A stretch of 64,000 bases of DNA from Kibdelosporangium persicum (GTDB lineage: Bacteria > Actinomycetota > Actinomycetes > Mycobacteriales > Pseudonocardiaceae): positions 55,157 through 119,156 of the forward strand of contig NZ_JAAATY010000031.1 of assembly GCF_013280595.1 (NCBI RefSeq), written 5' to 3'. Position 1 is the first letter of the stretch, and every line of letters starts with the position of its first letter. Below the pieces are notes generated by a model, which saw only the letters and a program-made list of their open reading frames with translations, made no database searches and was not told where the DNA came from. The position numbers were made by a program, and so were the translations under genes. Positions 37,651-47,589 of the stretch are shown piece after piece.

Positions 37651-38546
37651 GCTAGAGCTGCGTGGACTGCTTGGCGGCCGAGCATCACGGCTTTGCGCAG
37701 CAGCTTGGGGTCACGCTCCAAAGCGGACACTGTCGGGGCGTCGGTGGGCGGGCGGATCGACATGACCGTGGGGAGTTCGGTCAGGAGCTGTTCGTCGGCC
37801 ATGTCCCGGGCGTACTGCTGGACCCACACGCTTCGCAGGCCGGGCAACGCTCGCGGCACGATCATGTTGTGCGTGCGGCGTGGTTTGACGGGACGTTCGG
37901 TGGCGCGGCGAGTGCGGAGCATCAGCACATGAGTCGCACCGTTGGCGAGAGCTGTCCGGAATGGCAGGGGTTCGGCGACACCGCCGTCGACAAAACGCCT
38001 GCCTGCCAGGAAGACCGGTTTGCCGGAGAGGACGGGCAGGCACGCGGTGGCGCGTAACGCGGTTTTCAGGTCCTCGACTTTGCGGATGTACGGGCGCAGG
38101 TCCACCGGGTCGCCGGTCTCCGCGTCGGTGGCCATCGGGTGGTAGCTGACGGGGTTGGCCAGGATCGCCGGGAAGTCCATCGGCGTGAGTTCCTGGTAGA
38201 CCGTGTCCACCAAGTACTTCGTGTCGACGACGGGTCTGCCGCGCAGGAATCTCCACGGGTTGATGACCTGGCGCATGATCTCCGGGTCCCACCAGCCGCG
38301 CATTCCCGACAAAGCCCGCCCCGACAACAGCCACGCGCCGTTCAACGCACCGGCCGACGAGCCGTACACGGCGTCGAAACACCTGGTCAGCCCCAGTTCC
38401 TCCAGCGCCATGACCATTCCGCTGGAATACGTCCCCCGGCTGCTGCCGCCCTCGATCGCCAGCGCGATGCGGTAGCCGTCGGCCCGGAAACCGGGACGGC
38501 TGCCGTCCGCGTGACGACGCGATATCAGACGCATGACCGGGTGCAC
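37644..38546 (-). CDS. Patatin-like phospholipase 1
   Basis: The 300-aa serine hydrolase has an oxyanion loop EGGSSRGTYSSG (about residues 32-43), nucleophile motif GSSAG (about 62-66) and the catalytic DGG of RFVDGGVAEPLPF. A Ser-Asp dyad would hydrolyse phospholipids or other acyl esters. There is no signal peptide. It diverges from a second patatin with 31 bp between starts. The two share little beyond motifs, so they are not a recent duplication. Confidence 0.9.
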   Translation of the reverse strand: MHPVMRLISRRHADGSRPGFRADGYRIALAIEGGSSRGTYSSGMVMALEELGLTRCFDAVYGSSAGALNGAWLLSGRALSGMRGWWDPEIMRQVINPWRFLRGRPVVDTKYLVDTVYQELTPMDFPAILANPVSYHPMATDAETGDPVDLRPYIRKVEDLKTALRATACLPVLSGKPVFLAGRRFVDGGVAEPLPFRTALANGATHVLMLRTRRATERPVKPRRTHNMIVPRALPGLRSVWVQQYARDMADEQLLTELPTVMSIRPPTDAPTVSALERDPKLLRKAVMLGRQAVHAALAS

Positions 38547-38577
38547 AGATCAAGTTTGGCATGGCCAGAATGGGTGA

Positions 38578-39336
38578 ATGCGCGCACTTGTACTCGGCGG
38601 CGGCGGAGTGGCCGGAATCGCCTGGGAGGTCGGAATCCTGTACGGGCTCGGCGACGCGGTCCTCGATGTCGACGTCATCGTGGGAACGTCCGCCGGTTCT
38701 GCCGTCGCGGCGACCGTGACCCAGATCTCGCTCGCCGAGGCGTACGAGCGGCAGATCACACCGGCGCCACCGTCGGCCAACGGCCCGCGCCCGGCGCCGC
38801 AACTGGGCAAGCTGATGGAACTGTTCGGCGAGACCTACAGCCTGCCCGAGCAGGAAGCGGTGCGGAAGATGGCGGACTTCTCGCTGGCCGCGGAGACCAT
38901 GCCGGAAGAGACGTTCCAGCGCGTGATCGGCTCCGGTCTGCCGTCCGGTCAGTGGCCGGACCGGAACATCTCGGTGGTCGCGTACGACACCGGCTCGGGC
39001 GAACGCACGGTGTTCACCCGTGAGTCCGGTGTGGACCTGGTGCCCGCGGTGGCCGCGAGTTGCTCGGTGCCAGGGGTGTTCCCGCCGATCACGATCAACG
39101 GCAGGCGCTACATGGACGGCGGCATCCGGATGTCGAACAACGCGGACCTGGTGGCACACTGCGACGAAATCCTGATCATCGCGCCACTCACGGAACTGTC
39201 ACCGCCGCCGAACGCGAAGGTGATCTCCCCGGACCAGGACGCGATCGCCGCGATGGGCGCGAACGTGCTCGACCCGGCGAGCCGGATTCCCAGCGCCGAA
39301 GCGGGCTTGCGACAGGGCCGCGCGATGACCGTTTGA
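38578..39336 (+). CDS. Patatin-like phospholipase 2
   Basis: This 252-aa protein starts directly with the glycine-rich oxyanion loop MRALVLGGGGVAGIAWEVG, then has GTSAG (about residues 37-41) and YMDGGIRMSNNADL. It resembles bacterial RssA/YchK-type patatins. It shares a 31-bp divergent promoter region with patatin 1. The substrates are unknown. Confidence 0.9.
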   Translation: MRALVLGGGGVAGIAWEVGILYGLGDAVLDVDVIVGTSAGSAVAATVTQISLAEAYERQITPAPPSANGPRPAPQLGKLMELFGETYSLPEQEAVRKMADFSLAAETMPEETFQRVIGSGLPSGQWPDRNISVVAYDTGSGERTVFTRESGVDLVPAVAASCSVPGVFPPITINGRRYMDGGIRMSNNADLVAHCDEILIIAPLTELSPPPNAKVISPDQDAIAAMGANVLDPASRIPSAEAGLRQGRAMTV

Positions 39337-39410
39337 CACGCCCTGGCGCACGTTTCACCCGTGCGTGAACTCGCGAGCAGGGCCGGGCCCGCGTGGCTAC
39401 CGTCTCCATC

Positions 39411-40784
39411 GTGGCCAAGAGACTCTTCGTACTGACGTTGGCGTTGGTCATCGGCACGGTGTTCCTGGTCGGTTTCGGCCGGGACGATGTCGATGAAGCC
39501 GCGGGCGGCGGCAGGACCGTCATCCGCAACGCGTCCATGGTGCTGACCATGGATCCGAAGCTGGGCACGCTGGAGAACGCGGACGTGCTCATCGAGGGCG
39601 ACACGATCACCGCGGTCGGTCCGGGACTACAGGCGGACAACGCCAGAGTGGTCGACGGCCGGGGCAAGATCGTCATGCCCGGGTTCGTCGACCTGCACAC
39701 GCACCTGTGGCAGTCACTGATCCGCGGGTGCGCGACCGACCAGGAACTCAACGGCTGGCTCGGCGGTTGTGTCCTCCCGCTGTACGGCTCGCCCGTGAAC
39801 GGCGCGGACGCCTACGCGGGCGCCCGGTTGTCGACGCTGGACTCCCTTTCGACCGGCGTGACGACTGTGACGGACTGGTCGCACACGTTCAACGCGGACT
39901 TCGCTCGCGGCAACCTGCAGGCGCTCGTGGACTCGAAGCAGCGCTTCGTGTTCTCGTACACCGGCGGGAAGGACCCGGCGATCGACCCGGAGATCCGCCG
40001 GGTGAAGAAGGACATCATCGACCCCAACCCGTTGGCGCGCCTGATGATCGGCACGCATCCGACGACCGGGAACTACGAGAACACGCTGGCGTCGGAACAG
40101 CTGGCGAAAGAACTCGGGGTGCCGCTGAACGTCCACCTGCACGAGTCCAAGGCGGACCCGGCGACCGGCCAGATGGACGCCCTGCGCCGCGCCGGCGCGC
40201 TGCGCCCGGGCCTGCTCACCAACCACACCATCCAAATGACCGACGCGGAACTGGACGAACTGGCCTCACATGACGTCCGGGTCGCCCACAACCCGCTTTC
40301 CAACATGCGCCTGGCCTCCGGCGTGGCCCGCGTGCCGGACATGAAGGCCCGCAACATGAAGATCGGCCTGGGCCTGGACGGCGGCACCAACGACACCTCG
40401 GACATGTTCAACAACATGCGGGTGGCTGTCGGTCTGCAGCGTGCCCAGTCGACTGATCCGGCGCGTTACCCCACGCCGGCCGACGTGCTGCGGATGGCGA
40501 CGCTGGGCGGCGCCGAGGTCTTGGGCCTGGAGAAGGAGATCGGTTCGCTGACGCCGGGCAAGAAGGCGGACCTGCAGGTGATCGAGACGCAGGCGTTGAA
40601 CTTCGCGCCCAAGGTGGACTGGGCGGCTCAGGTGGTGTTCAACGCGCAGCCCGCAAACGTCCAGTGGGTGTTCGTGAACGGTGTGCCGCTGAAGAAGGAC
40701 GGCAAGGTCGTCGGCGACACGGCCCGGGCGATCGCGGACGCACAGGCCGCGGCAGACCGCGTGAAGAAGTACCTGGGCCGCTGA
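39411..40784 (+). CDS. Membrane-anchored or secreted amidohydrolase
   Basis: The 457-aa metal hydrolase begins VAKRLFVLTLALVIGTVFLV, an N-terminal helix that exports or anchors it. The TIM-barrel amidohydrolase motifs follow: GFVDLHTHLWQS, the HLHE metal/catalytic region, SHDVRVAHNPLSN and LGLDGGTNDTS. It is closest to cytosine/chlorohydrolase/SAH-deaminase enzymes, so it probably deaminates or dechlorinates a ring compound outside the cytoplasm. TACCGT lies seven bases before GTG 39411, favouring this over 39393. Confidence 0.85.
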   Translation: MAKRLFVLTLALVIGTVFLVGFGRDDVDEAAGGGRTVIRNASMVLTMDPKLGTLENADVLIEGDTITAVGPGLQADNARVVDGRGKIVMPGFVDLHTHLWQSLIRGCATDQELNGWLGGCVLPLYGSPVNGADAYAGARLSTLDSLSTGVTTVTDWSHTFNADFARGNLQALVDSKQRFVFSYTGGKDPAIDPEIRRVKKDIIDPNPLARLMIGTHPTTGNYENTLASEQLAKELGVPLNVHLHESKADPATGQMDALRRAGALRPGLLTNHTIQMTDAELDELASHDVRVAHNPLSNMRLASGVARVPDMKARNMKIGLGLDGGTNDTSDMFNNMRVAVGLQRAQSTDPARYPTPADVLRMATLGGAEVLGLEKEIGSLTPGKKADLQVIETQALNFAPKVDWAAQVVFNAQPANVQWVFVNGVPLKKDGKVVGDTARAIADAQAAADRVKKYLGR

Positions 40785-40788
40785 GCCC

Positions 40789-40832
40789 GAAGGTGACGCC
40801 TCCGGAAACGCCGCTCAGGGGGCGTTACCTTC
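40789..40832. terminator. Terminator after the amidohydrolase
   Basis: GAAGGTGACGCC pairs with GGCGTTACCTTC (one G-U) across a 20-base loop directly after the stop codon. Confidence 0.75.
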
Positions 40833-41117
40833 ACCATCCAGGCAGAAACGCATGGCGCGACAGGGCTTCCAGAACACGCCCCACCCCCAGAACATGCCTT
40901 TCGCCACCCAGACATGCCCCCGCCCTGTCCCGGGGGGCGACCCCGAACCCAGTCTACCGGGGGTAAGGGCTGGTCAGAAGGGTTACCGGCGGGTTGTGGA
41001 CAACCAGATTCGCGAACGGACCGTTCGTACGGATTGGCCGGTCGCCGGTGATCTCAAGAGACGTGGACGCGGCACGGCCGGATCCGAAGAACCTGGGACC
41101 GACCGGCAGCAGACACA

Positions 41118-41159
41118 CCGCAGCGGCTGTCGCCCGTCACGGAGCGACAGCCGCTGCGG
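41118..41159. terminator. Terminator of the conservon operon
   Basis: A perfect 16-bp stem CCGCAGCGGCTGTCGC closes a 10-base loop, 8 bp after the leftward GTPase gene ends. Confidence 0.9.
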
Positions 41160-41167
41160 AGAGCAAG

Positions 41168-41776
41168 TCAGACCGCGCGGGCCGACATCCGCTGGTGCAT
41201 CGCGTGTTCCACCAACGTGATCAGGCTTTCCTTGGTGGATTCCCGATCCCGCGCGTCACACGTGACCACCGGCACCGACGGCTCGATCGTCAACGCGTCG
41301 CGGACGTCTTCGACCCGGTGGTGCAGCACGCGCTCGAAGCAGTTGATCGCCACGATGTACGGCAGCTGCCGGTCTTCGAAGAAGTCGATCGCCGCGAAGG
41401 CGTCGGCCAGACGACGGGTGTCCACCAGCACGATCGCGCCGATCGCGCCGCGGACCAGGTCGTCCCACATGAACCAGAAGCGGTGCTGGCCCGGCGTTCC
41501 GAACAGGTACAGGATCAGATCCGAGTCCAGCGAAACACGACCGAAGTCCATCGCCACCGTCGTGGTGACCTTGTTCGGCGTGGCCGACAGGTCGTCGACG
41601 TCCTGGCTCGCCTCGGTCATCACCGCCTCGGTGGTCAGCGGCACGATCTCCGAGACCGCGCCGACGAACGTGGTCTTACCGACGCCGAACCCACCGGCGA
41701 CGACGATTTTCGCGGACGTCGTCGCCTGACGCGCCACGGCCCGCGGGTTGTGAGGACTAGAGCCTGCGGAGCCCAC
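41168..41776 (-). CDS. Conservon GTPase (CvnD type)
   Basis: The 202-aa small GTP-binding protein has the P-loop GGFGVGKTT (about residues 28-36), switch-II-like LFGTPGQHRF and a later specificity region around AINCFERV. In actinobacterial conservons the GTPase is the output partner of the sensor-roadblock-DUF742 complex at the membrane. The start overlaps the DUF742 gene by 20 bp. It is the last gene of the four-gene operon. Confidence 0.93.
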   Translation of the reverse strand: MGSAGSSPHNPRAVARQATTSAKIVVAGGFGVGKTTFVGAVSEIVPLTTEAVMTEASQDVDDLSATPNKVTTTVAMDFGRVSLDSDLILYLFGTPGQHRFWFMWDDLVRGAIGAIVLVDTRRLADAFAAIDFFEDRQLPYIVAINCFERVLHHRVEDVRDALTIEPSVPVVTCDARDRESTKESLITLVEHAMHQRMSARAV

Positions 41777-42536
41777 TGAGCACCCTTTCCATGAACTCGA
41801 TCGACGGCCGGTCCCCGACGACCATGCCGCTCTGGTGGATCAGCACGAGCCCCATGCCCGCCATGTCACCGATCAGCACCCTGGCCACACCGAGTGGCAG
41901 CCGCAGGTGCGCGGCGACTTCGGCGACCGAACGCGTGTCGAGACACAGCCCGCAAATCGACCTGTGCTCGGGGAGCACCGCCGCCTCGGGCAGCCTGCCA
42001 CGGTCACTGGTGGACACCAGTGCCTCGATGGCGAGGTCGTAGTCGGATCGTGTCCGTCCACCTGTCTTGGTGTACGGCCGGACCAGCGAACCGGTCTCCG
42101 CGATCGGCTCGGCCCTGACCGGCTCCTCCCACTCCGTAGCGGCTGGCACCGCGGGAAGCTGGTCGGAGTTCCAGTCATTCTGCCTTGGCACCCCCGGGTC
42201 GCCGTACAGGCTAGCGCCTGGCCCACCGAACAACCTCGCTCGGTAGCCGTCCAGGTCGATCCTGTTCGGTGGATCCCCAAGTCCGTGCTCGGGCAGGTCC
42301 TCCCAACCTCGCTCCGGCATTTCCTCTTGCCTCCGCTCCGGCCGGCTTGGCAGCCGTTGGTCGTGCTCCTCCAGCGCTTCATCGGGCTCGTGATAGGCCG
42401 CCGCGTCGGGCGCGACGTCCTCGTCGTCGGGGCCATTCGCGTCTGGCTCCTCGAACCGGAACCCGCTGGAAGCCCAGTCCCGATAGGAGAAGTCCGCGCC
42501 GAACCGACCGCCTGAGGCTCGGTGACCTCTAGCCAT
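41757..42536 (-). CDS. DUF742 protein (CvnC type) with a long acidic N-terminus
   Basis: The C-terminal 115 residues are the DUF742 domain (RSDYDLAIEALVSTSDRGRL, later VLIGDMAGMGLVLIHQ). A 140-residue acidic, low-complexity N-terminal part precedes it, so the protein (259 aa) is about twice the usual DUF742 length. DUF742 proteins bind the roadblock protein and GTPase in conservons. It lies 24 bp downstream of the roadblock gene. Confidence 0.92.
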   Translation of the reverse strand: MARGHRASGGRFGADFSYRDWASSGFRFEEPDANGPDDEDVAPDAAAYHEPDEALEEHDQRLPSRPERRQEEMPERGWEDLPEHGLGDPPNRIDLDGYRARLFGGPGASLYGDPGVPRQNDWNSDQLPAVPAATEWEEPVRAEPIAETGSLVRPYTKTGGRTRSDYDLAIEALVSTSDRGRLPEAAVLPEHRSICGLCLDTRSVAEVAAHLRLPLGVARVLIGDMAGMGLVLIHQSGMVVGDRPSIEFMERVLSGLRRL

Positions 42537-42560
42537 CTGCTCTCACCCCGCCAAACCCGG

Positions 42561-42986
42561 CTATCTCCGCTGCGCGCCTTGCAGCTGCGCCCGCAGTTCG
42601 GGCGTCATCTGCTGGCCGACTCGCTCGACCAGAAGCGTCATCTCGTAGGCGACCAAGCCTATGTCGCAGTTGGGCGCGGCGAGCACGGCGAGACAAGACC
42701 CATCCGAGATCGACATGAGGAAGAGATATCCCCGGTCCATCTCGACGACGGTCTGGTTGACCCCGCCTGCCTCGAAACACCTCGCGGCGCCCTGGGTGAG
42801 GCTCACCAGGCCGGACGCCACCGCGGAAAGCTGTTCGGCGCGGTCACGGGGCAGGCCCTGTGACCCGGCCAGCAGCAGGCCGTCTGCCGAAACCACCACC
42901 GCGTGCGCGACTCCGGGCACCTGCCGAACGAAATCGGTGATGAGCCAGCCGAAACTGCCTGGCTGGTTAGTCGTCGCGGTCGTCAC
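42561..42986 (-). CDS. Roadblock/LC7-domain protein (CvnB type)
   Basis: This 141-aa protein is a single roadblock/LC7 domain ([31 protein letters not shown]) related to MglB-type GTPase regulators. In conservons it dimerises and links the sensor to the GTPase. The GTG start overlaps the sensor gene stop as GTGA, so translation is coupled and stoichiometry probably fixed. Confidence 0.94.
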   Translation of the reverse strand: MTTATTNQPGSFGWLITDFVRQVPGVAHAVVVSADGLLLAGSQGLPRDRAEQLSAVASGLVSLTQGAARCFEAGGVNQTVVEMDRGYLFLMSISDGSCLAVLAAPNCDIGLVAYEMTLLVERVGQQMTPELRAQLQGAQRR

Positions 42987-45900
42987 TCCTGCTCCTCGTC
43001 TTGACGGCTCTCGACTGAATCCTGGTCACCAGCGTAAGCATCGACCATCGCGTGCCTTCCGCGCCGGATCCCCTGCTGGAAACTCGACATCCTGCCTCTC
43101 ACTGCGTCAGCCGAGCGCGGCGGCAGCGCCGGAGAGCGCTGCGTCTGCTGCTGGGTGGATGTCGGCCTGCTCGGTGCCGATCCGGGGATCAGCTGCGCCT
43201 TCGGTACGCGCTTGGGCAGACCGGCCGAGGTGACCACCTCGGGGGCCTTCTTGGCCAGCGCCTGCGCGGCCTGCCAGCCCTCGTCGCCGGGCGACTGCCA
43301 GGCCGCGTGGGCCGGGGCGGCGGGCTCGGGCTCCGGTTGTGGCTGGGGCTCGGGCTGCGGAGCCGCCTCCTGCGGCTGCTCCACGACCGGCTGGTGGTTC
43401 TCGACGTGCGGTGAGTCGCCGTTCATAGCTTCCACATGTGCTGGCGGAGGCGGCGGCGTCGCCGGCTCCCTGCGCGGGAGCGGGGCGTCAGCGGCGGACG
43501 TCGTCGAGCGGCCACGCTCGGACGCGGCGGGCGTGCGCTTGTCGCTGTCGCCCTCCTCGAACCACTGGGACAGCACCGCCTCGTAGATCGGCAGGCGCTC
43601 GGTCGGCGCGTCCAGGTCCTGGTTCACCGGCTGTGGCGGTGGCGTGGGCCTGGGGTTCGCCGCCTCGCGTGCGGCCTTCTCCGCGGCGAACGCGTCGCCG
43701 AACAGGGATGCCGCGGCGGGTTGTTCCGGCTGCTCCTGGTGGAGCGGCTGGACGTGCGTCGCCGGTTCGTCCTGCTGCTGGTGTTGCTGCGGGTCGAGCC
43801 GGTCCGGCGCCCACCGTGCGGTGGATTCACCGGTGGCAGGCATGCTGCCGTTCGTCGCGTTCTCGTTGCCCGGCGGGTACGAAGGCGCCGGGTACGAAGG
43901 CATCGAGCCGAAGTCCGAAGAGTCCTCGGTGCCGCCTCCGCCGACCCTCGGCAGGCTGCCGGTGAAGGCGCTGGCGATCCCGCCGCCGGGCCGGGACGCG
44001 GGCGGTGGCGTGCGCTGCCCGCCCATCGTGCCCATCGAGCCGGTGGCGCCGCCCATCGTGGAGTCCATGCCCGGGGCGATCGTCGGGATGCCGCCGGTCG
44101 GGGTCAGGTTCGTGCCCTGCACGCCGCGCGAGGACTGGATCAGCGACGCCGGGACGATGATCCGGGCGATCAGGCCGCCGTCGATGTCCTCGTTGTCGCG
44201 CAGGCGGACCTGGATGTTGTGCCGCTGCGCCAGGCGCGCGACCACGTAGAGGCCCATTCGCCGGGTCACCGACACGTCCATGTCCGGCGGGTCGGCCAGG
44301 CGGCGGTTGGCCGCCTCGATCTCGTCGGCCGACATCCCGACACCCTGGTCGGTGATCTGGATGGCCAGCTCCTTCTTGCGGGTGGCGGCCATCCGGACGG
44401 TGACCTTCTTCTCCGGCTCGGAGAACGAGGTCGCGTTGTCGAGCAGCTCGGCGATCAGGTGCACGAGGTCGTTGACCGCACGGCCCTGGACGGCGACCTC
44501 GGGAGCCGAGAGCACCTCGATCCGGGCGTACTGCTCGACCTCCGACACGGCGGCACCGACCACGTCCGCCGCGGGCACGGGCCGCGTCAGCTGACGGGAC
44601 AGACCGGTGCCGGAGAGCACCAGCAGGCTTTCGGAGTTGCGCCGCATCCGGGTGGCCAGGTGGTCCAGCTCGAACAGGCTGGCCAGCTGGTCGGGGTCCT
44701 GCTCGTCCTGCTCGAGCCGGTCGATCAGGTTCAGCTGGCGTTCCACCAGCGCCTGCGACCGGCGGGACAGGTTGACGAAGATCGAGTTGACGTTGTCACG
44801 CAACAGCGCCTGCTCGGCGGCCATTCGGACGGCCTGTTCGTGGACCGCGTCGAAGGACCGGGCGACTTCACCGGTCTCCTCACGGGTGAACACCGGCACC
44901 GGCTCGACCGCGTGCTTGGACGCCGCGACGGGGTCCGGGTCGGCCAGGATCCGCTGCACCGTCTCCGGCAGCCTGGTGTAGGCGACGTCCAGCGCGTTGG
45001 TCCGCAGCACCCGCAGCGGCTTCAGGATCGACCGGGTCACCAGCGCCATCAGCACCAGTGCGGCGATCAGCAGCGCCAGCACGATGGCCGCGTTCGTCCA
45101 CGCCGAGTTGGTCCGCGCGGTGGCCAGGCTGTCGGCGCTGTCCCGCAGGTTGCTCAGCAGGCTGTCCTCGACCGTGCGCAGCTTGTCGACCGTGGCGTTG
45201 CCGTCCCTGGCCAGGTCGTCGGTGTCGATGTCCAGGCCGCTCTGGTTGGCCGTCTCGGCCTTGTTGAACGCCGTCGACTTGATCCGCTCCCGGTCGTCGA
45301 CCTCGGGACCGGACACGGTGTCGGAGTAGAACTGCAGTTCCTGCGGGGTGGCGTTGGCCCGGAACCCGGCCTGGGCGGCCTGGAAGCTCGCCTCGGCGGC
45401 CCGTGCCTCGTCCAGCAGGCCGGACGGGAAGTTGTCGACCGCGGCGGCGATCTGCAGCGCCGCGTTCTCCTGCGAGGCGAACTCCTTGGTCTCCGACAGC
45501 GACTGCACCGTGGTGGCCTGCCGAAGCAGGTCCCGGTCGGTCACCGCGGTGTTGACCTCACGTCCCAGCTGGACGAGGGCCTCGATGATCGAGGTGTACG
45601 CAGCCTTGACCGCGAGGTGCGGGTACTGCGTGTCCTTGGCCGCCTGGCGCAGCGCGTCGAGGCCGGCCAGCCGCTGAAGACCACGGTTGTACCGCTCGAG
45701 GGCGGCCTCGTCGGTGGTCTGCACGCGGTCGGCGGCCTCGCTGAGGGCCTGCCTGGCGGTGTTCACCCGGTTGATCTGATCGTCCAGCTCCGCCCTGGCG
45801 GCATCCCGGCCCCGCGCCACGTTGTCGACCGCGAGCGTGCGTTCCTTCTGCAGCTCGTGCACGACGCTGGTGACGTTGCGGGCCAGGTCCACCTGGTTGA

Positions 45901-46183
45901 CGGTCTGGCGGAAGTCGTCGGCGCGCTGCAGGTCCTCCTGCGCGCGCAGACCTCCGAGCGCGAGCGCTGTCAAGGTCGGGACGATCAGCACCGCGAGGAC
46001 TTTGGTGCGCAGTCGCCAGTTGCGCATGCGCCATGGCGACCCGGCGCGGGCGGATTTCCCGCCGGGCGCGCGAGTCCCTTGGGGCCTGGCGCCTGTGTCG
46101 GCCTCGCCGCCTGGCAGCACAGCCTGGCGGCCGATCCCCGAGCTACCTGCGACCCCAGCGTTCTGGTCGGGCACTCCCAGCAC
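42983..46183 (-). CDS. Conservon sensor ATPase with NIT-type domain (CvnA type)
   Basis: The 1066-aa membrane sensor has TM1 at about 61-79, then an extracytoplasmic helical domain (80-360) with the layout of nitrate/nitrite-sensing NIT domains ([14 protein letters not shown] near 108-121). TM2 is at 362-384 and a HAMP region follows. A histidine-kinase-like H-box [10 protein letters not shown] (His508) and GHKL ATP site (N-box ELLDNA 579-584, DQGVGM 612-617) come next, then a 375-residue Pro/Gln/Glu-rich disordered tail. It heads the conservon operon. A palindrome at 46264-46284 precedes it. An ABC importer of the nitrate/sulfonate class lies 1.4 kb away. Confidence 0.9.
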   Translation of the reverse strand: MLGVPDQNAGVAGSSGIGRQAVLPGGEADTGARPQGTRAPGGKSARAGSPWRMRNWRLRTKVLAVLIVPTLTALALGGLRAQEDLQRADDFRQTVNQVDLARNVTSVVHELQKERTLAVDNVARGRDAARAELDDQINRVNTARQALSEAADRVQTTDEAALERYNRGLQRLAGLDALRQAAKDTQYPHLAVKAAYTSIIEALVQLGREVNTAVTDRDLLRQATTVQSLSETKEFASQENAALQIAAAVDNFPSGLLDEARAAEASFQAAQAGFRANATPQELQFYSDTVSGPEVDDRERIKSTAFNKAETANQSGLDIDTDDLARDGNATVDKLRTVEDSLLSNLRDSADSLATARTNSAWTNAAIVLALLIAALVLMALVTRSILKPLRVLRTNALDVAYTRLPETVQRILADPDPVAASKHAVEPVPVFTREETGEVARSFDAVHEQAVRMAAEQALLRDNVNSIFVNLSRRSQALVERQLNLIDRLEQDEQDPDQLASLFELDHLATRMRRNSESLLVLSGTGLSRQLTRPVPAADVVGAAVSEVEQYARIEVLSAPEVAVQGRAVNDLVHLIAELLDNATSFSEPEKKVTVRMAATRKKELAIQITDQGVGMSADEIEAANRRLADPPDMDVSVTRRMGLYVVARLAQRHNIQVRLRDNEDIDGGLIARIIVPASLIQSSRGVQGTNLTPTGGIPTIAPGMDSTMGGATGSMGTMGGQRTPPPASRPGGGIASAFTGSLPRVGGGGTEDSSDFGSMPSYPAPSYPPGNENATNGSMPATGESTARWAPDRLDPQQHQQQDEPATHVQPLHQEQPEQPAAASLFGDAFAAEKAAREAANPRPTPPPQPVNQDLDAPTERLPIYEAVLSQWFEEGDSDKRTPAASERGRSTTSAADAPLPRREPATPPPPPAHVEAMNGDSPHVENHQPVVEQPQEAAPQPEPQPQPEPEPAAPAHAAWQSPGDEGWQAAQALAKKAPEVVTSAGLPKRVPKAQLIPGSAPSRPTSTQQQTQRSPALPPRSADAVRGRMSSFQQGIRRGRHAMVDAYAGDQDSVESRQDEEQE

Positions 46184-46263
46184 ACTCCCTGCGTTTGAGC
46201 CAGTAGCCCGGTACCCGGAAGGCCAGCTCGAACGGACGATTTACCGCAATGAGATAGGACACC

Positions 46264-46284
46264 GAACGAGAGCGCGTCTCGTTC
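46264..46284. promoter_or_regulatory. Inverted repeat upstream of the conservon
   Basis: GAACGAGA and TCTCGTTC are perfect 8-bp arms around GCGCG, about 80 bp before the sensor start. Direct GTTCGGTGT repeats (bottom strand) flank it. A regulator-binding site is likely. Confidence 0.5.
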
Positions 46285-46646
46285 CACACCGAACGTCAGG
46301 TCACATAGCTCCAGTCCTCACCTGCCGGTTCGGCTCGCGGCACCCATCCACTCAGCCTCGAACCAGGCGGCCCGCCGCACGCCCGCAGGCATGCGTCGAA
46401 AACCGTCGGCGCGAAGCATCGCGGCCCAAGGCCACCTAGGTCAACCCATCCCGACCTGGGTCGTCCTCGGCGGCCACGGTGTTCCCCTCAAGACTTCCCG
46501 GCTGTCGGATCGACGGCTCGTGCCGCCGTCCCGGCGTCCGGGCAGCCTCCTCACTACATCGGTGGCGCTCCACCTCACTGTGGGCACAGAAGGTAGCGAA
46601 AACTATCCGCCGATGTAAGCCTATCGGGGAGGTTTACTGGAGAAGC

Positions 46647-46733
46647 ATGTCCCACCGGCGGCCGATCAAGGTGTACCGGAACGATCGTTTTGTGGCCAAA
46701 TACACTCTTCGGCGGGATGCATTCACCCATTAG
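46647..46733 (+). CDS. Possible 28-aa basic peptide
   Basis: ATG 46647 follows GGAG by four bases and encodes MSHRRPIKVYRNDRF plus 13 residues, with nine or ten basic residues. The size is too small for confidence. It could be a real small protein or chance. Confidence 0.25.
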   Translation: MSHRRPIKVYRNDRFVAKYTLRRDAFTH

Positions 46734-47494
46734 AGGGCCTTCCGGTGCAGGCACAACCGTGCGTGCCCCCATTGTCACGATGAGTACGAGTTTCCGGCCG
46801 TCAGCCTGACCGACACCAGGCATGACTGTGTGGCGTGGCCCATCCGGCCGGGCATGCATGTCGATCACCAAGGTGTCGGTTCTCACACTTCCGGATGCGG
46901 ATCGCCCGGCGTCCGGACGACTCAGGCAGTCCCTGGACCGGTTCCGCCGCCCGTCTGTTGATCATTGCGAGACGCGGCACGGCGCCAGGCCCGGCCGCCG
47001 CCCCGGGGCAGGCCGGGCAGGACCCGGAATGGACCACGACCGATCCGAATTGACGATTCCGCCGTCCGCTTCGGCCGCGGTTTCCGACGTCGTCCGGATT
47101 GGACACACCGGCTCGCCACGCTCCTTTTCGGAGCACAGGAAAGGAACCGGCCGACCTGTGCCGACGCGGTGAGGACGGACATCGCACGCGGTTTCCCCGG
47201 ATTCCCCGGCACACCGGTTTTTCAAGATCGTTTCATCGGCGGCCGCACCCGGCGCCGACCGGATCGCGGACCACACCACCACGGGACCAGCGACGCTCCG
47301 GACGAGGGCTTCATGATCAACACACTGTTGCCGATCGAAGTGCCCGATCCGGCATAGCCGGTGAGATTCCAACAGGCGACAGATCCGGATGTTTGCCAAC
47401 AGGTGCCGCCAGACCACGCAGACGGTTACTCCATTCGGTGTTTTCCGCTCATCGAGTGATCAATTGAGGCGAAGAGAAACCGAGCGGCGACCCA

Positions 47495-47524
47495 TTGTGA
47501 CCGGATAGTTGGCGGGCCTAGAGT
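47495..47524 (+). promoter_or_regulatory. Promoter of the first receptor gene
   Basis: TTGTGA at 47495-47500, 18 bases, then TAGAGT at 47519-47524. The importer operon's second promoter (48796-48825) has the same design. Confidence 0.6.
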
Positions 47525-47589
47525 CTCGCCGGTACGTCGGGGAGCGACCTTGCGAAACATTCACATCAGCAAGAACTCGAGGAGAGGCA

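Larger units (their letters stand above)
40785..41167. other. Intergenic region between convergent units
   Basis: The stretch holds two terminators (40789-40832, 41118-41159) and a perfect short palindrome CGAACGG-A-CCGTTCG at 41013-41027. No gene start follows that palindrome. No convincing frame is present. Confidence 0.6.
46184..47589. other. 1.4-kb intergenic region without a clear gene
   Basis: Six-frame reading gives only overlapping low-quality frames. It contains a palindrome near the sensor gene, a possible 28-codon frame at 46647 and the promoter of the first receptor gene at 47495-47524. The divergent layout between conservon and importer suggests regulatory DNA or a decayed gene. 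Confidence 0.5.

Noticed and set aside
41013..41027. Palindrome CGAACGG-A-CCGTTCG as an operator
   Set aside because: It lies in a convergent gap with no gene start downstream on either strand.
46962..47417. Leftward 151-aa frame in the 1.4-kb gap
   Set aside because: No ribosome-binding site and no family-like pattern, and it competes with other equally poor frames.
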